Assembly: GCF_040256395.1 (NCBI RefSeq) | Contig: NZ_CP158299.1 | Location: 1,393,501 to 1,457,500 of the forward strand | Origin: Deinococcus sonorensis KR-87 | GTDB lineage: Bacteria > Deinococcota > Deinococci > Deinococcales > Deinococcaceae | Length of the DNA stretch: 64,000 bases | Reading direction: 5' to 3' | Shown here: positions 56,265 to 64,000 of the stretch, piece by piece | How the letters are laid out: each line of letters begins with the position of its first letter | Numbering within the stretch: position 1 is the stretch's first letter | Program-made: the position numbers and the translations under genes | The notes under the pieces: model-generated | Databases searched by the model: none | Told to the model about the DNA's origin: nothing | The model's input: only the letters and a program-made list of their open reading frames with translations

Positions 56265-57635
56265 CTAGAGCGGCGAGGTCCCGTCCGGTGCCTCCGGAAC
56301 CATCGCCTCGGCCACTTCCGGAAAGTAGGGGGCACACGCCTCGTTCAGCACCAGCCGGTCCAGCAGGCGGGCAGCCGGCATCTCGTCGTCGGCCTGGGTG
56401 CGGCGCAGCTGCAGGTAGCGTGCCTCCGTCAGCAGCCCGTGCCGCACCCAGTTCCACAGCAGGGCGCGGCTCAGCTCGGCGGTGGCGGTGTCCTCAATCC
56501 GGCCCAGCCGCGCCACGTACCCGCGCCCGTCCAGCCACGCCGCGAACACTGCCAGCGCCACGCCGATGGCGTCCTGGGCGGCCTCGTCAGGGAGGGAGGT
56601 GGCGGCGGGAATGTCCAGCAGTTCGTCCCGGGTGGGTGAGGACAGCTCCGGATGGACCTGGACCCCCTGAAAGCCGGCCTGCACGCTCCCCACCAGCTCC
56701 GGCAGACCCGCCCAGGCCGAGGTGTAGCCCTGACGCGCCTCGCGCTGCTTGTCGGCCAGCACGGCGGCCAGGGCCGGGCCTGGGTCGTGCGGGTCGGGGG
56801 CCACCGCCGCCGTGCCGCCCACCGGCTCGGCTCCATACTGGCGGCAGACCGCCACGATCTGGCGGGCATAGGCCTGCATGGATGGCTGGTCCATGCCCAG
56901 CCGGGCCCGCTCCGGGAACGGCCACTCAGGGCGGTGCTTGACGCAGCTGAACACGTAGTCCCAGCGGCCGGCATTCAGGCCGTAAGCGTAGTCGCGCAGC
57001 GTGTGCAGCAGCGCGCCCGCCTGCAGCAGCCCCGGCAGCGTCTCGATCTGCAGGCAGACCCGCAAGCTGTGGGCCGGCCGGCCCAGCCAGCGCTCGGTGA
57101 GCTGCAGCGCGTCCCGCCACAGCGCCGCTTCCGGCAGCGTGTCCAGCTTCGGCAGGTACAGCACCGTCTCGCGCTCGCGGAAACACCACGCCCAGGCGGC
57201 CAGGTCCAGCAGGCCGGCAATGGCAGGTGCGCCGTCCAGCAGCACCCGGCGCTCCTGGTGGGCCAGCGGGCGCACCCGGGTCAGGAGTGGAAACGGCCGG
57301 GCGGCGACCTGCTGGAAGTGCCGGTAGGCCCGCTCCAGGTTGCCGTGCCGCGGCGAGAACACGTCGTCCAGGTCCAGCACCACCGCGTCGGCGCCGCTGT
57401 GTAGCCCGGCCTCGATGGCGGCCCCGTCGCTGGCCTCCACGATCAGCTCGCAGCGGCGGCCCTGCAGCGAGGCGGGCCAGCTCGCCGCGGTCCAGCCGTC
57501 TGCGGGCGGGGTGGCCGCTTCCTCCAGCGGCCACGGCTGGGGCCGCTGAAGCTGCGTCCAGGCGGGCCTCAGCTCGCGGTGCAGGTGGGTGGCAAGCGCC
57601 AGGATCTGCGGATCAATCGGGGGTGAGCTGCTCAA
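56265..57635 (-). CDS. Malate synthase-like paralogue
   Basis: 456 residues, TTG start. Malate-synthase features: GADAVVLDLDD (metal Asp), LLTRVRPL (Arg), LPKLDTL, CLQIETLPGLLQ (Glu), LNAGRWDYVFSC, and EDTATAELSR with the catalytic base Asp. It is shorter than typical class A and quite different from the aceB copy that faces it. It heads the allC-allE operon, so it would consume the glyoxylate derived from ureidoglycolate. A lyase rather than a condensing enzyme cannot be excluded. Confidence 0.8.
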   Translation of the reverse strand: MSSSPPIDPQILALATHLHRELRPAWTQLQRPQPWPLEEAATPPADGWTAASWPASLQGRRCELIVEASDGAAIEAGLHSGADAVVLDLDDVFSPRHGNLERAYRHFQQVAARPFPLLTRVRPLAHQERRVLLDGAPAIAGLLDLAAWAWCFRERETVLYLPKLDTLPEAALWRDALQLTERWLGRPAHSLRVCLQIETLPGLLQAGALLHTLRDYAYGLNAGRWDYVFSCVKHRPEWPFPERARLGMDQPSMQAYARQIVAVCRQYGAEPVGGTAAVAPDPHDPGPALAAVLADKQREARQGYTSAWAGLPELVGSVQAGFQGVQVHPELSSPTRDELLDIPAATSLPDEAAQDAIGVALAVFAAWLDGRGYVARLGRIEDTATAELSRALLWNWVRHGLLTEARYLQLRRTQADDEMPAARLLDRLVLNEACAPYFPEVAEAMVPEAPDGTSPL

Positions 57636-57703
57636 GGTGCCTGGAGCGTATCATCTGCCGCCGGATCTGGAATTTCCATTATATAAAAAATTATTGCTGC
57701 AAA

Positions 57704-57739
57704 TTGACAAACCCGTCAACTGCCCCGTACCCTGGCCGC
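57704..57739 (+). promoter_or_regulatory. aceB promoter with an inverted repeat
   Basis: TTGACA (57704-57709), 18-base spacer, TACCCT (57728-57733), then 6 bases to ATG 57740: a leaderless promoter. TTGAC...GTCAA (57704-57719) is a perfect 5-bp inverted repeat across the -35, a likely operator. The AT-rich block 57672-57705 probably also holds the divergent promoter. Confidence 0.6.
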
Positions 57740-59303
57740 ATGACCACCGCGCCCGCTGGCCTCCGGCACCCGTCGCCCGTTCAGCCGCAACACGCCGAGG
57801 TGCTGACGGTGGAGGCCGTCAGTTTCCTGGCCGAGCTGCACCGCCGCTTCGATGCCCGCCGGCAGGAGCTGCTGCGGGCGCGTGACGAGCGGCAGGCCCG
57901 GCTGGACGTCGGGGGAGCGGCCGGACTTTCTGCCGGAGACGGCCCACATCCGCGCCGCCGAGTGGCAGGTGGCCCCGCCGATGCCGGACCTGACCGACCG
58001 CCGGGTGGAGATCACCGGGCCGGTGGACCGCAAGATGGTCATCAATGCCCTCAACAGCGGCGCGAAGGTGTTCATGGCGGACTTTGAGGACGCCAGCACG
58101 CCCACCTGGGAGAACAACCTGGACGGTCAGCTGAACCTGAGAGACGCCAACCTGGGCACCGTGGCGCTGGAGCAGGGCGGCAAGAGCTACCGCCTGAACA
58201 GCGAGGTGGCGACCCTGCTGGTGCGGCCCCGTGGCTGGCACCTCCCGGAGAAGCACGTCACGGTGGACGGCGAGCCGATGAGCGGCAGCCTCTTCGACTT
58301 CGGGCTGTACGCCTTCCACAACGTCCACGAGCGGCTGCAGCAGGGCAAGGGCACCTACTTCTACCTGCCGAAGCTGGAGTCGCACCTGGAGGCGCGGCTG
58401 TGGAACGACGTGTTCTCGTTCACCGAGGACCACCTGGGGGTGCCGCGCGGCACCCTGCGCGCCACCGTCCTGATCGAGACGATCCTGGCGGCCTTCGAGA
58501 TGGACGAGATCCTGTACGAGCTGCGCGAGCACTCGGCGGGCCTGAACTGCGGACGCTGGGATTACATCTTCAGCGTCATCAAGAAGTTCCGCGCCGACCC
58601 GGCCTTCGTGCTGCCGAACCGGGCGCTGGTGACCATGAGCACCCACATGATGGACAGCTACAGCCGGCTGGCAGTGCAGACCTGCCACCGGCGCGGCGCG
58701 CACGCCATCGGGGGCATGAGCGCCTTCATTCCGGTCAAGAACGACGAGGCGGCCAACGAGCGGGCCTTCGAGGCGGTGCGGCGCGACAAGGAGCGCGAGG
58801 CCGGGAACGGGCACGACGGCACCTGGGTGGCGCACCCGGCGCTGGTGCCGGTGGCGCTGGAGGTGTTCGACCGGCTGATGCCCGAGCCGAATCAGATTCA
58901 GTCCGGCAAGCAGGCGGACCTGCACGTCACCGCCGCCGACCTGCTGGGCGTGCCGCAGGGCGAGATCACCGAGGCGGGTCTGCGCCTGAACATCAACGTG
59001 GCGCTGCAGTACCTCAAGGCGTGGCTGGAGGGGCGCGGCGCGGTCCCGATCCACAACCTGATGGAGGACGCCGCCACCGCCGAGATCTCGCGGGCGCAGG
59101 TGTGGCAGTGGCTGCACCACCACGTCCAGCTGGACGACGGCCGCACCGTGGACCGCGCGCTGGTGGACCGCCTGCTGGACGAGGAACTGGAACAGCTGGG
59201 CCGGGACGCGCACGCCCGCGCCGCCGAGCTGTTCCGGGAGGTGGCCACCCAGGAGCCGCTGGCCGACTTCCTGACGCTGGCCGGGTACCGGGCGCTGGCG
59301 TAA
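57740..59303 (+). pseudogene. aceB: Malate synthase A, interrupted by one extra base in a G-run
   Basis: The family sequence starts at ATG 57740 ([19 protein letters not shown]) but leaves frame at the GGGGG run 57911-57915 and continues in the next frame ([15 protein letters not shown]). Removing one G gives a 520-codon gene. The downstream part is complete: [42 protein letters not shown] and [11 protein letters not shown]. It condenses glyoxylate and acetyl-CoA to malate. The frame jump may be a true mutation, slippage, or an assembly error; the otherwise intact motifs favour a recent event or error. An aceA partner is not in the window. Confidence 0.8.
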
Positions 59304-59336
59304 AGGCAGCGTCTATCTGCCGGTTCCTCCGGCTGC

Positions 59337-59912
59337 TCAGATCTCCTGCAGCGGGCGGGCCGCCAGCCACTCCGGCACCTCGTCCGGTGGGTACGTCTCG
59401 AAATACAGCTGCTCCAGGCTGAGCAGCGGGTAGCCCTGCAGCGGCCCCGTGTCGGCCCGCCGGTCAATGATGACGGCGATGCCCAGGCAGCGGGCGCCGT
59501 GCGCCTCGGTGGCCCGCACCGCCTTCAGCACGCTGCCGCCGGTGGTCAGCACGTCCTCGACCGCCACGAACGTCTGGCCCGGCTGCACCGTGAAGGCCTC
59601 GCGGATCTTCATGCCGCCCTGCCCGTCCTTCTCGGCAAAGATGGCCCGGATGTCCGGCAGGGTGGAGGTCAGGTTGCGCGCCACCTCGTAGGCCAGCACG
59701 ACGCCGCCCATCGCCGGCCCGATGATGAAATCCGGGGTCAGGCCCGCCGCCTGCACCCGCTCGGCCAGCGCCGCCCCGATCTGCTGCATCAGGGTAGGGT
59801 GCTGCAGCAGCGTGGTGGACTGCAGGAACATCGGCGAGTGGCGGCCGGAGGCCAGCAGAAAATGGCCCTCGTGGAAGGCTCCGGCCTGCTTGTAGAGTGA
59901 CAGCACGTCCAT
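59337..59912 (-). CDS. pyrE: Orotate phosphoribosyltransferase
   Basis: 191 residues from ATG 59912, with TATACT 6 bases upstream. Motifs: KQAGAFHEGHFLLASGRHS, IIGPAMGGVVLAYE and the PRPP loop VAVEDVLTTGGS. Makes OMP in pyrimidine synthesis. The adjacent converging gene is the frameshifted aceB; no link in function. Length is typical. Confidence 0.95.
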   Translation of the reverse strand: MDVLSLYKQAGAFHEGHFLLASGRHSPMFLQSTTLLQHPTLMQQIGAALAERVQAAGLTPDFIIGPAMGGVVLAYEVARNLTSTLPDIRAIFAEKDGQGGMKIREAFTVQPGQTFVAVEDVLTTGGSVLKAVRATEAHGARCLGIAVIIDRRADTGPLQGYPLLSLEQLYFETYPPDEVPEWLAARPLQEI

Positions 59913-59918
59913 GCGGCG

Positions 59919-59924
59919 AGTATA
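59919..59924 (-). promoter_or_regulatory. Leaderless -10 box of pyrE
   Basis: Minus-strand TATACT, 6 bases before ATG 59912. Confidence 0.55.
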
Positions 59925-60005
59925 CGGTCCCGGTCCCGGGCCTTCCCGGACGGCAAACGCGAGACGCGGCCCAGTGTGGCGCTGCGCCAGCCGCCAAGAT
60001 GGGGC

Positions 60006-60245
60006 ATGAACCCTGAGCATCCGTTTGCGCGGGCCGCCCGGACGGTCCGGGAGCGCCGCCGCCTGCTGGGCATCCACCCGGCGGAACTGGCCCGGCACAT
60101 GCAGGTGAGCCCGGCGGTGCTGGACGCACTGGAACGCGGCGACTACGACCCGCGCAGCCTGCACACGGTGGCGCGGCAGATGCTCAGTCACCACCTGAAC
60201 ATCCCGCTGGAACCCCTTCAGGAACGCTCCAGCACCGCCCGCTGA
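60006..60245 (+). CDS. Small XRE/HTH-like protein
   Basis: 79 residues from ATG 60006 (in-frame start, no clear ribosome site). ARTVRERRRLLGIHPAELAR, SPAVLDALERGDYDP and the following helix form a helix-turn-helix domain. It sits just upstream of the cobalamin riboswitch, on the same strand, so it could be transcribed into it, but no promoter arrangement shows this. Likely DNA-binding; target unknown. Confidence 0.6.
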   Translation: MNPEHPFARAARTVRERRRLLGIHPAELARHMQVSPAVLDALERGDYDPRSLHTVARQMLSHHLNIPLEPLQERSSTAR

Positions 60246-60278
60246 CAACCACCCTCCAAACGTGCCATCATCCCCCTG

Positions 60279-60368
<90 letters not shown>

Positions 60369-60447
60369 TTGGGCCGCTGCAGAGTGCCGCGCCCGGCTAC
60401 ACCCCTCGCGAAAAGGGGAACGCCCAGCGCCCTGCTGGTGTTCACTT

Positions 60448-60472
60448 TCGCCCCCATGCGGGCGATTTTTTT
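60448..60472 (+). terminator. Riboswitch expression-platform terminator
   Basis: TCGCCC (60448-60453) pairs with GGGCGA (60460-60465), then seven T. Around it CCCAGCGC (60423-60430) can pair with GCGCTGGG (60473-60480), a larger alternative structure that encloses the terminator and the btuF ribosome site. Confidence 0.75.
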
Positions 60473-60493
60473 GCGCTGGGGAAGGAGACTTCC

Positions 60494-61360
60494 ATGAAAT
60501 TGCTGCCGTTCCTGCTGCCTGCCCTGCTCGGCGCCTCCAGCGCGCTGGCCACCACCTACCCGCTGACCCTCACCGACGACCTGGGCCGCAAGGTCACCAT
60601 CCAATCAGAACCGAAGCGCCTGATCTCGGTGCTGCCCAGCAACACCGAAACGCTCTGCGCCCTGGGTGTCTGCGACCGGCTAGTGGGCGTGGACGACTAC
60701 TCGGATTTCCCGGCCCAGGTCACCAAGCTGCCCAAGGTGGGCGGCCTGTACAACCCGAACATCGAGGCGATGGTGGCCCAGAAGCCGGACCTGGTGGTGG
60801 TGAGCAAGTACGGCAAGCTGGCGGAGCCGCTCACGGCCGCCGGCATCACGGTGGTGGCGGTCAACCCCGAGACGTTCGACGACGTGTTCAGCAAGACGCA
60901 GCTGCTGGGCCGCATCGTGAACCGCGAGACGCAGGCCAAGAACCTGGTGATCCAGATGCGCCGCGACATCGCCCGCACCGAGGTGCTGACCCGCGCCGCC
61001 GTTCGCAAGCCCACCGCCTACTACGAAGTTGACCCGACGCCCTACACGGTGGGGCCGAACAGCTTTATTGGGGTGCTGCTCAGCAAGGCCGGGGCCGTGA
61101 ACATCATTCCGGCCAGCCTGGGCGACTTTCCCAAGATCAGCCCGGAGCTGGTGGTGCAGAAGAGCCCGCAGCTGATCCTGGGCCTGGACCTCGCCACCGC
61201 CAAGGCCCGCCCCGGCTGGGCCGGCATCGCCGCCGTGAAGTCCGGGCGGGTGCTGAAGCTGCCGGCCGAGCTGGAAACCATTCTGGGCCGCCCCGGGCCC
61301 CGGTTGCCGCAGGCGCTGGCGGGTCTGGCGCGGCTGGTGCACCCGGAACTGTTCCGGTAA
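60494..61360 (+). CDS. btuF: Vitamin B12 ABC transporter, substrate-binding protein
   Basis: 288 residues, AAGGAG ribosome site 7 bases upstream. The signal peptide (MKLLPFLLPALLGASSALA) exports it. BtuF-type motifs: RLISVLPSNTETLCALG, VGVDDYSDFP, VGGLYNPNIE and KPDLVVV. It delivers B12 to BtuCD. It lies directly behind a cobalamin riboswitch, and btuC follows 2 bases after its stop. Length typical. Confidence 0.92.
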   Translation: MKLLPFLLPALLGASSALATTYPLTLTDDLGRKVTIQSEPKRLISVLPSNTETLCALGVCDRLVGVDDYSDFPAQVTKLPKVGGLYNPNIEAMVAQKPDLVVVSKYGKLAEPLTAAGITVVAVNPETFDDVFSKTQLLGRIVNRETQAKNLVIQMRRDIARTEVLTRAAVRKPTAYYEVDPTPYTVGPNSFIGVLLSKAGAVNIIPASLGDFPKISPELVVQKSPQLILGLDLATAKARPGWAGIAAVKSGRVLKLPAELETILGRPGPRLPQALAGLARLVHPELFR

Positions 61361-61362
61361 GC

Positions 61363-62400
61363 ATGTCGGCCCTGGAACGGTCCGGGCAGGCGGCGCTGAG
61401 CCGGCCGGTGCGCTGGCGACCAGGGCGGACCGCGCTGCTGCTGCTGGCGGTGGTGTGTTCGGTGCTGCTGGCGGTGGGGCTGGGCAGCGTCAGCATTTCC
61501 CTGCCCGAGACGCTGCGGGCCTTCGGGCACGGCCTGAGCGGGCAGGCGCTCAGCGGCAGCGAGGTGATCGTGTGGCAACTGCGGCTGCCGCGCGTGGCGC
61601 TGGGGCTGCTGGTGGGTGCCTGCCTGTCGGTGTGCGGCGGGGCGTTCCAGGGCGTGTTCCGCAACCCGCTGGCCGACCCGTACCTGATGGGGGTGGCGAG
61701 CGGCGCCGCGCTGGGCGCCACCGTGAGCCTGGTGCTCGACTGGCCGGCGGCCGTAACCCCGGTGGCCGCCCTGGTGGGCGCGATGCTGAGCGTGGCGCTG
61801 GCGCTGGCGCTGGCCCGTTCGGGGCGCCGCTTTCCACCGGCCCGGCTGATCCTGAGCGGGGTGGTGGTGGGCAGCATCATGACCGCCATCGGCACCTACC
61901 TGATGCTGCACGGCGAGGACCGGCTACGGCAGGTGTATTCCTTCACGCTGGGCAACCTGGCGTTCGGCGGCTGGGCGCAGGTGCGGGTGGTGCTGCCGTA
62001 TGCCGTGCTGGGCGGCGGCCTGCTGGTGCTGCTGGGCCGCGCCCTGAACGTGCTGAGCCTGGGTGACCTGACCGCCCGCAGCCTGGGCCTGCCGGTGGAG
62101 CGGCTGCGGCTGCTGGTGATCGTGGCGGCCAGCCTCGCCACTGCCGCCGCGGTGAGCTACGCGGGCATCATCGGGTTCGTGGGGCTGGTGACGCCGCATC
62201 TGGTGCGCCGGCTGTGGGGCAGCGACTACCGGGTGCTGCTGCCGATCAGCGCGCTGGCCGGCGGTGGCCTGCTGGTGCTGAGCGACCTGCTGGCCCGCAC
62301 CCTGACCCGCCCCACCGAGCTGCCGGTGGGGGTGGTGACCACCCTGCTGGGCGGTCCCTTCTTCCTGTACCTGCTGCGCCGCCAGGGGCAGATCGAATGA
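61363..62400 (+). CDS. btuC: B12 ABC transporter, permease
   Basis: 345 residues, ATG 61363. About ten membrane helices; LRLPRVALGLLVGACLSV, FRNPLADPYLMGV and YAGIIGFVGLVTPH are typical of FecCD/BtuC permeases. It forms a homodimer channel through which B12 passes. It overlaps the ATPase start by 4 bases. Fits the operon with btuF and btuD. Confidence 0.92.
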   Translation: MSALERSGQAALSRPVRWRPGRTALLLLAVVCSVLLAVGLGSVSISLPETLRAFGHGLSGQALSGSEVIVWQLRLPRVALGLLVGACLSVCGGAFQGVFRNPLADPYLMGVASGAALGATVSLVLDWPAAVTPVAALVGAMLSVALALALARSGRRFPPARLILSGVVVGSIMTAIGTYLMLHGEDRLRQVYSFTLGNLAFGGWAQVRVVLPYAVLGGGLLVLLGRALNVLSLGDLTARSLGLPVERLRLLVIVAASLATAAAVSYAGIIGFVGLVTPHLVRRLWGSDYRVLLPISALAGGGLLVLSDLLARTLTRPTELPVGVVTTLLGGPFFLYLLRRQGQIE

Positions 62401-63173
62401 GTGTGCTGGAGGCGCGGGCGCTCCACGTGCGGGCCGGCAGCTGGCCGGCGGTGCGGGGTGTGGACGCCCGCTTCGAGGCGGGGCAGCTGACCGCCATCAT
62501 CGGGCCGAACGGAGCCGGCAAGAGCACCCTGATGCGCGCCCTGCTGGGCCTGGAACTCACGGAGCGCGGCGAGGTGTGGCTGGACGGCCGCCCGCTGGCC
62601 CGCACGCCGCGCCGGGAACGGGCGCGGCAGCTGGCGTATCTGGCGCAGGGCGAGCCGCTGCCGGAGCAGGCGCGGGTGCGCGACGTGGTGGCGCTGGGGC
62701 GCGGGGCCGGCGGGTGGCTGTGGGGGCTGGTTCCACTGGCCGCCGACACCCCGCAGGACGAGCAGGCGGTGCTGGAGGCGCTGCGCCGCACCGACACGCT
62801 GCAGTTCGCCGAGCGCGAGGTGCGGCAGCTGTCGGGCGGCGAGCGGCAGCGTGTGGCGCTGGCCCGCGCGCTGTGCGCCGAGCCCCGGCTGCTGCTGCTG
62901 GACGAGCCGACCAACCACCTGGACCTGAGTTACGGGCTGGAGCTGCTGCACACGCTGCGGCAGGAGGTGGAGCGCGGGCTGGGCGTGGTGGCGGTGCTGC
63001 ACGACCTCTCGCTGGCGGCCCGTGCCGACCGGCTGTACCTGCTGCACCACGGCGAGGTGCTGGCCAGCGGCCCGCCGGAGCAGGTGCTGACCCCGGAGCA
63101 CCTGCACGCGGCCTACGGGGTGCAGGTGGAGGTGCTGCAGCACCGGGGCCGGCTGGTGGTGCTGCCCGGCTGA
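62397..63173 (+). CDS. btuD: B12 ABC transporter, ATPase
   Basis: 258 residues, ATG in the ATGA overlap with btuC. Walker A GPNGAGKST, Q-loop AYLAQGEPL, signature LSGGERQRV, Walker B LLLLDEPTNHLD and H-loop VLHDLSLA. It powers the BtuC channel. Last gene of the operon. ABC proteins of this type also serve siderophores, but the riboswitch settles B12. Confidence 0.92.
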   Translation: MSVLEARALHVRAGSWPAVRGVDARFEAGQLTAIIGPNGAGKSTLMRALLGLELTERGEVWLDGRPLARTPRRERARQLAYLAQGEPLPEQARVRDVVALGRGAGGWLWGLVPLAADTPQDEQAVLEALRRTDTLQFAEREVRQLSGGERQRVALARALCAEPRLLLLDEPTNHLDLSYGLELLHTLRQEVERGLGVVAVLHDLSLAARADRLYLLHHGEVLASGPPEQVLTPEHLHAAYGVQVEVLQHRGRLVVLPG

Positions 63174-63180
63174 GCGGGTG

Positions 63181-63495
63181 TTACATCACCACGTCCAGGC
63201 CGGTCAGGCACTCCTCGGCGATGGCGCGGGCCAGCGGGTCGCGGGTGCTGCGCGCGTAGCTGATGCCCAGGTGCAGGTGTTCCTGGGCGATATCGCCACC
63301 GTGCGGCGCCAGCGTCTGGTAGTACGCCAGGTGGGTGTGGGCCAGCAGCACGTCCCGGGGCCGTTCCGGGGGCAGGCCGCGCAGCAGCTCCAGCGCCTGG
63401 GCGTACTCCTCGACCGCGTGGCGCGGGTCGCCCAGCACGGCGGCCTCCCGTCCCTTCTGCAGGTGACGGGCCACAGTGAGGTAGGTGGGGCGCAT
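63181..63495 (-). CDS. Hypothetical TPR-like helical protein
   Basis: 104 residues from ATG 63495, with TACTCT 6 bases upstream (leaderless). YLTVARHLQKGREAAVLGD, HAVEEYAQALELLRGL and HTHLAYYQTL have the repeated helix-turn-helix spacing of tetratricopeptide repeats. Probably a protein-interaction scaffold; partner unknown. Converges on btuD. Confidence 0.55.
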   Translation of the reverse strand: MRPTYLTVARHLQKGREAAVLGDPRHAVEEYAQALELLRGLPPERPRDVLLAHTHLAYYQTLAPHGGDIAQEHLHLGISYARSTRDPLARAIAEECLTGLDVVM

Positions 63496-63501
63496 GGCCC
63501 C

Positions 63502-63507
63502 AGAGTA
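63502..63507 (-). promoter_or_regulatory. Leaderless -10 box, TPR-like gene
   Basis: Minus-strand TACTCT, 6 bases before ATG 63495. Confidence 0.5.
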
Positions 63508-63615
63508 GCGTGGATGCCGCCCAGGTAAAGGCGCGTTCCGGCTCGGCTCATGCCCCACAGCGGCGCGGCTGGGTAGCGTGAGTGGTACGCAGCCGCTGCT
63601 GCCAAAGGGAGACCC

Positions 63616-64000
63616 ATGTCCAAGTCCGAAACCGCCGCCGACGCCCTGGAAGCCACGCTGGATCAGGACTGGATCGAGACCGCCGCCGATACGATTCAGC
63701 CGTTGCTCCGTCAGGTGGAGGGTCGGCTGCCGGACCGCGTGCTGGACCTGCTGCACGGTGTGCCGATCGGCCACCCGCTGCATCCGGCGCTGGTGCATCT
63801 GCCGCTGGGCGGCTGGATGACCGCCGGCATGCTGGACCTGATGGGCGTCTTCGGCAACGCCGAGGCCGACCGGGCCGCCGACACGGTGCTGCTGCTCGGC
63901 ACGGTAGGCGCCACCGCCACCATCGTGACTGGCTGGACCGACTGGAGTAACACCCGGGGCGCGGCCCGCCGCGACGGTCTGGTGCACGGTCTCACCAACG
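63616..64000 (+). CDS. DUF2231 membrane protein, partial
   Basis: 128 codons visible from ATG 63616, with AAAGGGAG upstream; cut by the right edge. IGHPLHPALVHLPLGGWM is the DUF2231 signature before the first helix, followed by a second helix (TVLLLGTVGATATIVTG) and the conserved GWTDW. Function of the family is not established; often near redox or cytochrome genes. Confidence 0.8.
   Translation, partial: MSKSETAADALEATLDQDWIETAADTIQPLLRQVEGRLPDRVLDLLHGVPIGHPLHPALVHLPLGGWMTAGMLDLMGVFGNAEADRAADTVLLLGTVGATATIVTGWTDWSNTRGAARRDGLVHGLTN

Noticed and set aside
61363..62400. Siderophore rather than B12 permease
   Set aside because: The cobalamin riboswitch directly upstream and the BtuF-type binding protein decide for B12.

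Overview
The window looks like a Deinococcus chromosome. It is GC-rich. Many genes start at or within 5-7 bases of a TANNNT -10 box (leaderless promoters), there is a DR2241-type CbiX/Fe-S protein, and the housekeeping genes (rpsO, mdh, purE-purK, pyrE, btuFCD, allE-allC, malate synthase) are typical. Everything is read from sequence alone; family names come from recognised motifs, not from searches.

Region 1 (1-8259, minus strand) is a compact operon: a secreted/membrane protein with a vWA-like look, a small membrane protein, a very large tubulin-like GTPase with a C-terminal zinc ribbon, a MotA/TolQ/ExbB-type channel with a long coiled tail, and a MotB/OmpA-type partner cut by the window edge. 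The last two recall the ZorA-ZorB stator of the Zorya defence system, but the tubulin-like partner is different. A DUF945-like gene lies upstream. A uracil-DNA-glycosylase-family gene (8440-9120) follows.

Region 2 (9212-38966) is a long accessory island. It opens with a 5'-truncated tyrosine recombinase, immediately followed by a 1516-residue sacsin-like GHKL ATPase with a C-terminal DUF3883-type nuclease. Next comes the most interesting block (14969-33531). It has two different TGT/DpdA-like transglycosylases, one short and operonic with a Hel308-like SWIM helicase and a queuosine-precursor transporter, the other long, with an N-terminal DUF6884-like domain and a zinc site. It also has a tightly coupled HTH-NurA-ADP-ribosyltransferase-HerA-unknown nuclease-like operon and a UvrD helicase-Cas4-like nuclease-Hel308-like helicase operon. 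I infer a candidate 7-deazaguanine-linked DNA modification/defence system. Gene content resembles Dpd clusters in concept, but the HerA-NurA-ART core is unlike the described dpdA-K set. After it come a decayed polynucleotide kinase-Thg1 pair, a partial duplication of the Thg1 3' end, an HD-domain gene and an EVE-McrA-like-HNH modification-dependent endonuclease.

Region 3 (39141-43395) holds a hypothetical gene, an intact tyrosine recombinase, a zinc-ribbon protein and a cluster of tRNA-Arg, tRNA-Ser(GCT) and tRNA-Ser(TGA) genes, a likely boundary between accessory and core DNA.

Region 4 (43495-64000) is core: a nitrilase-fold protein whose catalytic Cys is Ser, rpsO, tRNA-Leu, an alpha/beta hydrolase, mdh, two cyclophilins, purE-purK, a CbiX/DR2241 protein, an EF-hand protein, an M20 peptidase, a purine-nitrogen module (allE, allC, malate-synthase paralogue) divergent from an aceB carrying a one-base frameshift, pyrE, an XRE-like protein, and a B12 uptake operon (btuFCD) behind a cobalamin riboswitch with a visible terminator.
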